In this document: piece after piece, positions 17,286 to 25,807 of the stretch | How positions within the stretch are numbered: the stretch's first letter is position 1 | Layout of the letters: every line of letters starts with the position of its first letter | NCBI RefSeq assembly: GCF_029946145.1 | Contig: NZ_JAQSDY010000009.1 | Span: 186,001-250,000 of the forward strand | Reading direction: 5' to 3' | DNA length: 64,000 nucleotides | Origin: Brevundimonas sp. | Lineage (GTDB): Bacteria; Pseudomonadota; Alphaproteobacteria; Caulobacterales; Caulobacteraceae | The notes under the pieces: generated by a model | Databases searched by the model: none | What the model was told of the DNA's origin: nothing | The model's input: only the letters and a program-made list of their open reading frames with translations | Program-made: the position numbers and the translations under genes

Positions 17286-19115
17286 TCACAAAGCCGACAG
17301 CGTCTCCCGCTTCGCCTCAAGTTCCAGCCATTCCTCCTCCGCCGCCGCCAGCAAGGCGCGGGCACGGTCGGCGTTGGCGGTGGCGCGGTCGAAGGCCTTG
17401 CGGTCGCGGGCGTAGAGGCCGGGGTCGGCCAGGGTCGCGTCGTGGCGGGCGATGTCGTCGGGCAGGGAGGCCAGCAGACCCTCCAGCTCTTTCAGGCGGT
17501 GGGCGTCCTTGAAGGTCAGCTTGCCGGGCTTTTTGGGAGCAACGGCGACCGTGGCGGGCGCCGGAGCGGCGGCGGCGCGCCGGGCGGCGTCCTTGTCCTG
17601 CGGGCGGGGGTTGGCGCCGGGCTGGAGGAAGCCGGGGTTCTGGCGAATGAAGTCGGTCCAGCCGCCGGGGGTTTCGACGATGTCGCCGCGGCCGTTCATG
17701 GCGATGGTCGAGGTGGCCAGACGGTCGACGAAGTCGCGGTCGTGGCTGACCAGGATAAGGGTGCCGTCATAGGACTCGAGCAGCTCTTCCAGCTTGTCGA
17801 GCGTGTCCATGTCGAGGTCGTTGGTGGGTTCGTCGAGGACCAGCATGTTGGCGGGCTTGGCCAGGGCCCGGGCCAGAAGCAGGCGGTTGCGCTCGCCGCC
17901 TGACAGGGTCGAGATCGGCTGGCGTAGCTGGCCTTCCTGGAACAGGAAGTCCTTGGCGTAGGCGGCGACGTGTTTGGAGACGCCGCGCACAAGGACGCTG
18001 TCGCCGCCGCCGGGGGTCAGGGCGTCCCACAGGGTCATGTCGCTGCGCAGGCCCTCGCGCGACTGGTCGAGATAGACCGGTTCGAGATTGGCCCCCAGCT
18101 TGACCGTACCCTGGTCGGGCGCGAGCTCGCCGAGCAGGATCTTGACCAGGGTGGTCTTGCCCGCCCCGTTGGGTCCGACGATGGCCAGCCGGTCCCCGCG
18201 GATGACGCGGGTGGTGAAGGGCTTGATGACCGGCCGGTCGCCGAAGCTCTTGGAGACTCCCTTCAGGTCCGCGACCAGCTTGCCGGACGTGGCCCCGGAA
18301 TCGACGCCGAGATTGAGTTCGCGCGGGACGTCCTTGAGCCGTTCGCTGCGATCGGCGCGCAGGGCGTCCAGCGAGCGCGCGCGCCCCTCGTTGCGGGTGC
18401 GGCGGGCGGTGATGGAGCGGTAGAAGGTCTCGGTCTCGCGTTCGATGGTCTTCGTCAGGCGTTGCAGGGACTGGGCCTCCTCTTCCAGGACCTTGCCCGC
18501 CCATTCGTCGAAGGCGGCGAAGCCCTTGTTCAGGGTGCGGACGCGGCGGCCTTCCAGCCAGTGGCAGGACTGGGTGACGCGGTTGAGGAAGGCGCGGTCG
18601 TGGCTGACGACCAGGACCGAGAAGCGGGCCTGGAGAAGTTCTTCCTCGAGCAGTTCGATGGCGAGGATGTCGAGGTGGTTGGTAGGCTCGTCGAGCAGCA
18701 GCAGGTCAGGCTCTTCGGCGAAGGCCTTGGCGAGGGCGGCGCGGCGGGTCTCGCCGCCGGACAGGTTGACGGCCGGCTTTTCCGCGTCGAGGCCGAAGGT
18801 GGTCAACCAGGCCTCGGCGGTCCAGCGTTCGGCGCCTTCCGAGGCGGCGTAGTCGAGCAGGGTCTCGCCGGTGATGACGGGTTCCTGGGGCACATAGGCG
18901 AAGCGGACGCCGGCCTGGACCGAGCGGTCGCCGGCGTCGGGCTCGATCAGGCCCATGACCATCTTCATCAGGGTCGACTTGCCGGCCCCGTTGCGGCCGA
19001 CCAGTGCGGCGCGCGTGCGCGGCTCGACGGCGATGTCGACGCCATCGAACAGCGGGCGCTGGCCGTCCTGGAGACGGACGTTCTTGAGGGCGACGAGAGG
19101 AGGACGGGGAGCCAT
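17286..19115 (-). CDS. ABC-F family ATPase (Uup-like)
   Basis: A 609-residue soluble protein with two ABC modules and no membrane domain. First Walker A GRNGAGKST and signature LSGGETRRAALA; second Walker A GPNGAGKTT and signature LSGGERNRLLLARAL. The inter-domain arm is rich in Glu/Arg, and a C-terminal coiled-coil tail (FKDAHRLKELEGLLASLPDDI onward) is typical of Uup. Such proteins act on ribosomes or on branched nucleic acids. The start is ATG at 19115; the frame stays open far upstream but that part is antisense to the next genes. Confidence 0.92.
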   Translation of the reverse strand: MAPRPPLVALKNVRLQDGQRPLFDGVDIAVEPRTRAALVGRNGAGKSTLMKMVMGLIEPDAGDRSVQAGVRFAYVPQEPVITGETLLDYAASEGAERWTAEAWLTTFGLDAEKPAVNLSGGETRRAALAKAFAEEPDLLLLDEPTNHLDILAIELLEEELLQARFSVLVVSHDRAFLNRVTQSCHWLEGRRVRTLNKGFAAFDEWAGKVLEEEAQSLQRLTKTIERETETFYRSITARRTRNEGRARSLDALRADRSERLKDVPRELNLGVDSGATSGKLVADLKGVSKSFGDRPVIKPFTTRVIRGDRLAIVGPNGAGKTTLVKILLGELAPDQGTVKLGANLEPVYLDQSREGLRSDMTLWDALTPGGGDSVLVRGVSKHVAAYAKDFLFQEGQLRQPISTLSGGERNRLLLARALAKPANMLVLDEPTNDLDMDTLDKLEELLESYDGTLILVSHDRDFVDRLATSTIAMNGRGDIVETPGGWTDFIRQNPGFLQPGANPRPQDKDAARRAAAAPAPATVAVAPKKPGKLTFKDAHRLKELEGLLASLPDDIARHDATLADPGLYARDRKAFDRATANADRARALLAAAEEEWLELEAKRETLSAL

Positions 19116-19250
19116 GGAAACCTGGGACACGCGGCGCAACGGGGAGGTCGCGCGGTCGAAGGCGGCCATATAGGGCGTCAGGGCCCTTGTGACCACCGGC
19201 GCGGACGTCTTGTACGAGACAGGCGAGCCGGGAGGGGCTAACAGGCGCCG

Positions 19251-19721
19251 ATGGAACGGCCCTTCTGGCAAACCAAGCGACTGGAGCAGATGTCCCGCGA
19301 GGAGTGGGAGAGTCTGTGCGACGGCTGCGGTCTGTGCTGCCTGGTGCGGTTCGAGGACGAGGACAGCGGCGAGGTCGTCCCGACGCGAGTGCATTGCAGG
19401 CTGTTCGACGCGGAACGTTGCACCTGCACCGACTACGCCAACCGTCGCGAGCATGTGCCGGACTGTATCAAGCTGACGCCGTGGAACATCGAGGCGCTGA
19501 AGTGGATGCCGCTGTCGTGCGGGTACCGCCGCATCAACGAGGGCCGGGGGCTGGCGGACTGGCATCCGCTGGTGTCGGGCGATCCCGAAAGCGTGCATGC
19601 GGCCGGCGTTTCGGTGCGAGGACAGACCGTGTCGGAGCGGGCGCTGAAGGCGTCGGAGGACGCCCTGGACTTCGAGGCGCCGGAGTGGATGCTCGAGCGG
19701 GGCGGCGACCGGAGCCGCTAA
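19251..19721 (+). CDS. YcgN/YkgJ-family cysteine-cluster protein (UPF0260)
   Basis: A 156-residue protein with CDGCGLCCL, then [15 protein letters not shown] and [13 protein letters not shown] spacing (here MPLSCGYRR). The eight or so conserved Cys residues suggest metal or Fe-S binding, as proposed for the YcgN/YkgJ family. [24 protein letters not shown] matches the family C-terminal signature. The biochemical role is not established. Divergent from the ABC-F gene (135-base gap) and 35 bases upstream of the hybrid kinase. Confidence 0.88.
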   Translation: MERPFWQTKRLEQMSREEWESLCDGCGLCCLVRFEDEDSGEVVPTRVHCRLFDAERCTCTDYANRREHVPDCIKLTPWNIEALKWMPLSCGYRRINEGRGLADWHPLVSGDPESVHAAGVSVRGQTVSERALKASEDALDFEAPEWMLERGGDRSR

Positions 19722-19756
19722 CCGAAACTTCGTTGTTCGCCCTGCAGACTGTCGGC

Positions 19757-22183
19757 ATGGGAGCGAAGAGTTCGAAAACGCCGCGGAAAGCGGCGGCGAG
19801 CCAGCTGGATCTGGAAAGCCCGTTCGATCGGCTGACGGCGCTGGCCTGCGCCATGTTCGAGGCGCCCCATGCCATGATTGGCGTATGCGACGGCGACCGG
19901 ACGGTGTTCCGCGCCAACGTTGGCCTCGGTCAGAGTCAGATGCCCCGGAGCCTGTCGGCAACCAGTATGGTGGCCGACCTGGGGCCGGGCGCCGTGCTGG
20001 TGATCGAGGACGCCCTGGCGGACGAGCGGGTCCGCAACCATCCATTGGTGACGGGGAAGCCGCATCTGCGGTTCTTCGCCGGCGTCGGAGTCGTTAACGC
20101 CGCCGGCGAAAGCGTCGGGGCCATCGGCGTGATGGACATCCGGGCGCGCCCCCGACCGAGCGACGCAGAGATCGAGAACCTGAAACTGCTGGCCCGCATG
20201 GCGGGTGAAATTCTCGACCGCGCGGAGGCTGCCCGGCAACTGGAGGAACAGCTGCAACTGCTGCGTCTGACGGAGGAGATGGCCGGCGTCGGGCACTGGA
20301 GAATGGACGCCGAGACGTTCAGGTCGACCTGGTCGGACCGGGTCTACGCCATCTATGGTGTGACGAGGGAGACCTTCGATCCCGGGCTTGACGACGCGGT
20401 GGCGTTTTTCCACCCCGAAGACCGGGCCGGGGTCCAGGAAGCGGTCATGCACGGCTTGACGACTGGCGAGGGCTTCCGGATCCGGGCTCGCCTGATCCGG
20501 GCCGACGGCGAGGAACGGCTGGTCGAGACGCGGGCGCAGACCGAGCGAAACGATGACGGACGTGTGACCGCGATGTTCGGCGTCTTCCAGGACGTGACCG
20601 AGGCCGAAGAGGCCGCGCAGAAGATCGCCGAGAGCGAGCGCCGCTATCGGCTGCTGGCCGACCGCGCCACGGACATCATCATCACCTACGGCGTGGACGG
20701 CCTGGTGACCTATGTTTCGCCATCCATCGAGACGGTCAGCGGGTTCGCACCCGGGGACGTGGTCGGTCGGCCCGTGACCAATCTGATCCATCCCGACGAC
20801 CTGCCGAAGCTGGCGGAGGATTTCCGGGAGTTCGTCAGGTCTCCGCCGGAATGGATGCATCGCGGCGTGACGTATCGGGGCCTGACGCGATCAGGCGTTC
20901 GCTGGTTCGAAGCCCGCACCTCGATCATCCGTGACGAGCAAGGCCGGGCCGTCGAGTTCCAGGACGTCGTGCGCGACGTGACGGACACCAAGATGCTGGA
21001 ACACGCGTTGACCGAGGCGCGTGACCGGGCCGAAGCCGGCGCCCGGACGAAGTCGGAATTTCTGGCCAATATGAGCCACGAGCTGCGGACGCCGCTGACC
21101 AGCGTCATCGGCTTTTCGGGCTTGCTGGTCGGCAGCGGGAGCCTGCCCCCCGCGGAGCGCACATGGGCCAACCGGATCGCCACGGCGAGCGAGGCGCTGC
21201 TGAGCGTGATCAACGACATTCTGGATTACTCCAAACTGGAGGCCGACGCCGTCGATCTTGATCCGCAGCCGTTCGATCCTCGCGCCATGGCGCAAGGCGC
21301 CGCGGCGATCGTGGAGTCGCAATGCCTGGCCCGAGGTCTGACCCTGACCGTGGATGTCGCCGCTGATCTGCCCCCGGCGATGATGGGCGACGAGGGCCGA
21401 CTGAGGCAGGTCACGCTGAATTTCCTGTCCAACGCGGTGAAGTTCACCTCGGCCGGCGAGATCCGGCTGACGGTCACGGAGGACGCGGGGCGTCTGAGGG
21501 TAGCGGTGAGCGACAGCGGCATCGGCATCGATCCGGACAAGATCAGCCAATTGTTCGACCGGTTCACCCAGGCCGACGCCTCGACGACCCGTGTCTACGG
21601 CGGAACGGGGCTGGGTCTGGCGATCTCCTATCGCCTGATCGAGATGATGGGCGGCCAGATCGGCGTGGACAGCACGCCCGGAAAAGGCTCGACCTTCTGG
21701 TTCACGATCCCGATGAAGTGCGCCGAAGCCAAAGACATCCAGGCCGCGCCGGTGGATGCGAGCATCGCGTCAGGTCTCCGCGTATTGATGGCCGACGACG
21801 CGGTGGCCAACCGGGAGCTGGTCACCGCCATCATGGGGGGGCTGGGCGTGAATCTGGACACGGTCTGTGACGGAGCCCAGGCGGTCGAGGCCGCCCGCTC
21901 GGGTGACTATGACCTGATCCTGATGGACGTGCATATGCCGGTGATGGACGGGCTGGCCGCGACGCGGGCGATCCGGGCGATGGGAGGGGCGGTGGCGCGG
22001 ACGCCGATCGTGGCCCTGACCGCCAACGTCCAGCCCGAGCAGGTCGAGCGCTGTCTGGCGGCGGGCATGGACGGCCATGTCGGCAAGCCGATCCAGGTTG
22101 CGGAACTGCTGGCCGTCATGAACCGGGCATCGCAGCGGGGTACGGGCGACGCGGAATCGGGCGGCGGCGCCGCCGCGGCCTGA
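19757..22183 (+). CDS. Hybrid sensor histidine kinase (GAF-PAS-PAS-HisKA-HATPase-REC)
   Basis: An 808-residue cytoplasmic kinase without membrane segments. An N-terminal GAF domain (about 20-160), two PAS domains with PAC ends (about 175-290 and 300-420), then the H-box NMSHELRTPLTS with His441. ATP-binding boxes NFLSNAVKF, DSGIGIDPD and GGTGLGLAIS follow. The C-terminal receiver has LILMDVHMPVMDG with Asp724 as phosphoacceptor. It likely relays a soluble or redox-type signal through the fused receiver to an unlinked phosphotransferase. The start at 19757 is chosen because the GAF domain follows; the longer frame overlaps YcgN. Confidence 0.93.
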   Translation: MGAKSSKTPRKAAASQLDLESPFDRLTALACAMFEAPHAMIGVCDGDRTVFRANVGLGQSQMPRSLSATSMVADLGPGAVLVIEDALADERVRNHPLVTGKPHLRFFAGVGVVNAAGESVGAIGVMDIRARPRPSDAEIENLKLLARMAGEILDRAEAARQLEEQLQLLRLTEEMAGVGHWRMDAETFRSTWSDRVYAIYGVTRETFDPGLDDAVAFFHPEDRAGVQEAVMHGLTTGEGFRIRARLIRADGEERLVETRAQTERNDDGRVTAMFGVFQDVTEAEEAAQKIAESERRYRLLADRATDIIITYGVDGLVTYVSPSIETVSGFAPGDVVGRPVTNLIHPDDLPKLAEDFREFVRSPPEWMHRGVTYRGLTRSGVRWFEARTSIIRDEQGRAVEFQDVVRDVTDTKMLEHALTEARDRAEAGARTKSEFLANMSHELRTPLTSVIGFSGLLVGSGSLPPAERTWANRIATASEALLSVINDILDYSKLEADAVDLDPQPFDPRAMAQGAAAIVESQCLARGLTLTVDVAADLPPAMMGDEGRLRQVTLNFLSNAVKFTSAGEIRLTVTEDAGRLRVAVSDSGIGIDPDKISQLFDRFTQADASTTRVYGGTGLGLAISYRLIEMMGGQIGVDSTPGKGSTFWFTIPMKCAEAKDIQAAPVDASIASGLRVLMADDAVANRELVTAIMGGLGVNLDTVCDGAQAVEAARSGDYDLILMDVHMPVMDGLAATRAIRAMGGAVARTPIVALTANVQPEQVERCLAAGMDGHVGKPIQVAELLAVMNRASQRGTGDAESGGGAAAA

Positions 22184-22443
22184 ACACGCGCAGGATCACC
22201 GCCAGTCACACCATGACGCTATGCCGGCAATTCGCGAACCTGTAGTCGGGTTCGAGATTTAAAATTCTATCTAAACAACAGCTTGTACTTTTCTCGAATC
22301 CGTTTCCCCGCCTTGGTGCGCTGATCGGCTAGTCTTTGGGCATGACGGGAAAACAGGTCCGGAGCCGAGGCGACCGGCGCGGTCTTTCCCGACCGGAGCC
22401 TGGCGCGCCTGTGCTCTGAGGCAGACCTTCGAGAAGGGTGAAA
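22184..22443. other. AT-rich gap upstream of the GTA-like genes
   Basis: 260 bases. The centre (about 22255-22300) is much more AT-rich than the region. A 25-codon frame starts at ATG 22342 and ends just before the portal gene; it lacks a clear ribosome binding site. There is no trace of the terminase gene that normally precedes the portal gene in GTA clusters. Confidence 0.5.
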
Positions 22444-23604
22444 ATGCAGAATCTGCGCTGGCCGATGGGCCGCCGCGGGCGTGAAACCGCGCCCGAAATC
22501 AAGGACAGCCGCGCCGGGCCGCTGATCGCCCTGACGAGCGGGGGCCGGGCGCGGTGGACCCCGCGCGACTATGCCCATCTGGCGGTGGAGGGGTTCGGGA
22601 AGAACGCGGTGGCGTACCGTTGTGTACGGATGATCGCGGAGGCGGCGGCGGCGACGCCTTTGATCGTGTTCGCCGATGGGGCGCGGGCGCCGGACCATCC
22701 ACTGGCCCGGCTTCTGGCGCGACCCAATCCGGAGCAGTCGGGCGCGGAGTGGCTGGAGGGGCTGTACGGCGCGCTGCAGACGGCGGGCAACGCCTACGCC
22801 GAGGCGGTGGGCGAGGCGGAGCCGGAGGAGCTCTGGACCTTGCGGCCCGACCGCATGAAGGTCGTTCCCGGACGCGCCGGCTGGGCCGAGGCCTGGGACT
22901 ATTCCGTGGACGGGCGGTCGGTGCGGATCGTCCGGGCCGCGGACGGCTGGATGCCGGTGATGCAGCTGAAGCTGTTTCATCCGACCGACGATCATTACGG
23001 GTTTTCGCCGCTGGAGGCGGCGGCCTCGGCCATCGACATCCACAATGCGTCTGGGGACTGGAACAAGGCGCTGCTGGATAACGGGGCACGGCCGTCGGGG
23101 GCTCTGGTCTTCGGGGCGAAGGATGGCGAGCGGCTGACGGCCGAGCAGTTCGAAGGGTTGCGGGCGCAGATCAACGAAGGTCACGCCGGAACGATGAACG
23201 CCGGTCGGCCAATGATCCTGGAGGGGGGACTGGACTGGAAGCCCATGAGCTGGACGCCCGCGGACATGGACTTCATCGCCGGCAAGCATGCGGCGGCCCG
23301 TGAGATCGCCCTGGCGTTCGGGGTGCCGCCGCAGTTGCTGGGGATCCCCGGAGACGCAACCTACGCCAACTATCGCGAGGCCAATGCGGCCTTCTGGCGG
23401 GGGACGGTCGTGCCGCTTGTCCGCAAGACGGCCGCGGCGCTGGGCGGATGGCTGGGCGGACGGTTTTCGGGGGTCAGGATCGAGGCGGATCTGGAGGGGC
23501 TGCCGGCGCTGCAGCCTGAGCGGGATGCGCTGTGGGCGAGGCTGAATGCGGCGGTCTTCCTGACCGACGAGGAGCGACGGCGGATGGCGGGAGTGGGCGA
23601 GTGA
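22444..23604 (+). CDS. HK97-type phage portal protein (GTA gp3-like)
   Basis: A 386-residue protein of the HK97-type portal family, full length. NAVAYRCVRMIAEAAAATP, RLLARPNPEQSG, GNAYAEAV and the motif FGVPPQLLGIPGDATYANYREA are typical of GTA portal proteins, which form the DNA entry ring of the capsid. The start at 22444 has GAGAAGG upstream; an in-frame GTG at 22438 is less likely. The next gene starts on the portal stop codon. The terminase that should sit upstream is missing; a sensor kinase gene is there instead. Confidence 0.93.
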   Translation: MQNLRWPMGRRGRETAPEIKDSRAGPLIALTSGGRARWTPRDYAHLAVEGFGKNAVAYRCVRMIAEAAAATPLIVFADGARAPDHPLARLLARPNPEQSGAEWLEGLYGALQTAGNAYAEAVGEAEPEELWTLRPDRMKVVPGRAGWAEAWDYSVDGRSVRIVRAADGWMPVMQLKLFHPTDDHYGFSPLEAAASAIDIHNASGDWNKALLDNGARPSGALVFGAKDGERLTAEQFEGLRAQINEGHAGTMNAGRPMILEGGLDWKPMSWTPADMDFIAGKHAAAREIALAFGVPPQLLGIPGDATYANYREANAAFWRGTVVPLVRKTAAALGGWLGGRFSGVRIEADLEGLPALQPERDALWARLNAAVFLTDEERRRMAGVGE

Positions 23605-23831
23605 TGGGCAGTCTGAAGCGGATTCCCGTGGCGTTGATCGTGGCCCTGACGGTGCAGGCTATCGGCGCGCTGGTCTGGGCTGGCGGGGCCGCCGCCCGGA
23701 TCGGGACGCTGGAGGAAAGGGTCGCGGAGCAACGGCTGGTGGCCGACCGGCTCGCTCGCCTGGAAGAGCAGAGCGTGGCGACCCGCGCGGCTGTGGAGCG
23801 GATCGAGGAGAGGCTGGAGGGTTGGGGATGA
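23604..23831 (+). CDS. Small membrane/coiled-coil protein (GTA gp3.5-like)
   Basis: A 75-residue protein: one N-terminal membrane helix (VALIVALTVQAIGALVWAGG) followed by a Glu/Arg/Leu coiled coil. This matches the small gene often found between portal and protease in Rhodobacterales/Caulobacterales GTA clusters. It starts within the portal stop (TGATG) and ends in an ATGA overlap with the protease gene, so all three are translationally coupled. The role is unknown. Confidence 0.7.
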   Translation: MGSLKRIPVALIVALTVQAIGALVWAGGAAARIGTLEERVAEQRLVADRLARLEEQSVATRAAVERIEERLEGWG

Positions 23832-24286
23832 CGGCTCCGGTGGTCGACGCGGGTCTGAGGATTGAAGGTTACGCCTCCCTGTGGGGCGTCGCTGATCTGA
23901 ACGGAGACGTCGTGGCCGAGGGCGCCTTCCGCGCCAGCCTGGCCAGAAGCGGCGCGCGGCGCGTGCGCATGCTGCACCAGCACGAGAGCCGGGCGGTGGT
24001 TGGGGTCTGGGACGAAATGATCGAGGACGATCGCGGTCTGCTGGTCCGTGGCCGGGTCATGGACTGGTCGCCGGATGCACGCTTCGCCGGTGCGCTGTCG
24101 AAGGCCGGGGCGCTGGACGGGTTGTCGATCGGGTTCCGCAGCAGCCGGGCGCGACGCGAAGGGCGGCTGCGGGTGCTGGTCGAGGTCGAGTTGTGGGAGG
24201 TGTCGCTGGTGACGTTTCCAATGCTGCCGGGCGCGCGGTTCACGGTGAACGACCGGATGCGTGCGGTCAGGACCGCGGCGGTCTGA
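23828..24286 (+). CDS. HK97-family prohead protease (GTA gp4-like)
   Basis: A 152-residue serine protease that processes capsid precursors in HK97-type particles. LRIEGYASLWGVADLNGD, RMLHQHESRAVVGVW (catalytic His) and LDGLSIGFRS (catalytic Ser) are family hallmarks; WEVSLVTFPML completes the fold. The ATG at 23828 overlaps the previous stop. The major capsid gene expected directly downstream is absent. Confidence 0.92.
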   Translation: MTAPVVDAGLRIEGYASLWGVADLNGDVVAEGAFRASLARSGARRVRMLHQHESRAVVGVWDEMIEDDRGLLVRGRVMDWSPDARFAGALSKAGALDGLSIGFRSSRARREGRLRVLVEVELWEVSLVTFPMLPGARFTVNDRMRAVRTAAV

Positions 24287-24569
24287 ACTCGCGGTTCCCC
24301 AGGTCTCGACGAAACGCTGGATCGCCGAGAGGGCGGCCGGTTTCCGGACCCAACGGCCAAGAAGGACGGTGACGAAGACGGCGAAGACCAGAGGCAGGCG
24401 GAACAGAAGGGTCACAATCAGCGCGACGATAGCGATGACGACCCGGACGCCGATCAGACGTGGGGCTTCCTGTTTGTCAGCCGATGCGGCCTCGGCGGTT
24501 CGCGCCGGGAAGACGCTCCCAGCAGGTCCGGCGGCGGGGAGCCCTGGACCCGCTGAACGGAGCCGACAT
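24270..24569 (-). pseudogene. Broken coding sequence with a membrane segment
   Basis: On the minus strand a frame reads ADKQEAPRLIGVRVVIAI and on into a long hydrophobic stretch, then VRKPAALSAIQRFVETWG. Its third positions are strongly G/C, as in real genes here. No ATG, GTG or TTG start precedes it in frame. An ATG at 24569 opens a different frame (MSAPFSGSRAP...) that stops after 30 codons, so a frameshift near 24480 would join the two. The 3' end runs into the prohead protease gene. This is an interpretation, not a proven pseudogene. Confidence 0.35.
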
Positions 24570-24739
24570 TGACGAGCTGTGGCTCTACCGGCGCCGGCGA
24601 GGCCCGGACGGCGCTCTACCAGGCGGCGGATGCGGCGGCTGACTTTCCCGGCGGGCCGGGGCCGGATGCCGCCGTTGCGGTGGCTCAGTGGGGAGAGGGA
24701 TACGGGTGGGGACCCGAGGCGACGGCGACGCTGGGTTAG
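24569..24739 (+). CDS. Short ORF of unknown status after the GTA module
   Basis: 56 codons with a TTG start. The C-terminal part (ALYQAADAAADFPGG, then VAVAQWGEGYGWGPEAT) has protein-like composition and GC-rich third positions. No ribosome binding site is visible. In the adjacent frame ALDPLNGADIDELWLYRR directly precedes it, so it may be the tail of a frameshifted gene. No family is recognised. The rest of 24740-24862 shows nothing identifiable. Confidence 0.25.
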   Translation: MTSCGSTGAGEARTALYQAADAAADFPGGPGPDAAVAVAQWGEGYGWGPEATATLG

Positions 24740-24862
24740 GCGCGCCACAGTTTTGTGCGGCCCGCCTTTCCGGAATCCCCTCGATGGCCTAACTGATCTT
24801 CTGGCATTGATGGGCTGACGCGCTTTGCGCGGCGTGAGCCCGGCGCAGGAGCGAAATCGAAC

Positions 24863-25807
24863 GTGGCGGGCGATCCCTACAAGGAACTGGGCGTTGCGAG
24901 GGGCGCGAGCGCGGACGAGATCAAGAAGGCGTTCCGCAAACTCGCCAAGGAACTGCATCCTGATAAGAACCCCGGCAATACCGTCGCCGACGAGCGATTC
25001 AAGCGGATCACCGCCGCCTTCGACCTGCTGGGCGACAAGGAGAAGCGCGCCAGGTTCGACCGTGGCGAGATCGATGCCGACGGACGCGAACAGTTCCGCG
25101 GCTTTGGCGGCGGCGGAGGACAGACGCGGGGTGGTCAGGGAGGCGATCCCTTCGGCCAGGGCGGCGCGCGGCAGCAGGGCTTCGAGAACATCGATCTGGA
25201 TGAACTGTTCGGGGGAATGTTCGGCGGCGGGGCGAGGCCTGGCGGGGCTCGGGGCGGCGGTTTCGCCAATGCGGGTCTGGGCCGGGGCGCGGACGTCAAG
25301 GCGACGCTGGAGATCAGCCTGGAGGATTCGATCTCGGGCGCGACGCGGAGGATACAATTCTCGGACGGGCGGACGCTTGACGTTACCATCCCCAAGGGCG
25401 CGGCTGACGGTCAGACGATCCGGCTGAGGGGGCAGGGCGCACCCGGCGTCTCGGGCCGCAGCGAGGCGGGCGACGCCCTGATCACCCTGAAGATCGCGCG
25501 GCATCCGGTGTTCACGCGAGATGGAGCGGACCTGACGATGGATTTGCCGATCACACTGTCCGACGCGGTTCTGGGCGGGAAAATTCCGGTCCGGACGCCG
25601 GAGGGGGCGGTCTCGATGACCATTCCCAAGGGATCGAACTCAGGCAAGGTTCTGCGGCTGAAGGGCCGGGGCGCGTTTGCGGACGGCAAGCGCGGCGACC
25701 TGCTGGCCAAGCTGATGGTCATGCTGCCTGAGGAAGAAAACGCGGCGCTGACCAAGGTGGCGCAGGCAATGCGCGACGCGGGTCCCTTCAAGCCATGGCG
25801 CGAATGA
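24863..25807 (+). CDS. DnaJ-class co-chaperone (type II, CbpA-like)
   Basis: A 314-residue J-domain protein. The J domain (residues 4-70) has the HPD motif in KELHPDKNPGN, which stimulates DnaK ATPase. A Gly-rich linker follows (about 78-140), then two beta-sandwich substrate domains (DVTIPKGAADGQTIRLRGQG and VSMTIPKGSNSGKVLRLKGRG). The Cys-rich zinc finger of true DnaJ is absent, so it is of the CbpA/DnaJ class II type. The start is GTG at 24863 (AGGAG about ten bases upstream). It overlaps serC by four bases. Confidence 0.93.
   Translation: MAGDPYKELGVARGASADEIKKAFRKLAKELHPDKNPGNTVADERFKRITAAFDLLGDKEKRARFDRGEIDADGREQFRGFGGGGGQTRGGQGGDPFGQGGARQQGFENIDLDELFGGMFGGGARPGGARGGGFANAGLGRGADVKATLEISLEDSISGATRRIQFSDGRTLDVTIPKGAADGQTIRLRGQGAPGVSGRSEAGDALITLKIARHPVFTRDGADLTMDLPITLSDAVLGGKIPVRTPEGAVSMTIPKGSNSGKVLRLKGRGAFADGKRGDLLAKLMVMLPEEENAALTKVAQAMRDAGPFKPWRE

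Noticed and set aside
19116..20045. N-terminal extension of the ABC-F protein by 310 codons
   Set aside because: The extension is antisense to the YcgN-like gene and sensor kinase, while the ABC domain begins right after the ATG at 19115.
22240..22320. tRNA-like GGTTCGA near an AT-rich stretch
   Set aside because: No acceptor, D or anticodon arms can be paired around it.
23474..25504. 676-codon minus-strand open frame across the GTA and DnaJ-type genes
   Set aside because: It is mostly antisense to well-supported plus-strand genes and has no start or ribosome binding site of its own. Only a short internal part (24270-24560) has coding character and is treated separately.
24863..25807. Annotation of the J-domain gene as canonical DnaJ
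   Set aside because: The four CxxCxGxG zinc-finger repeats are absent, so it is a class II J-protein.
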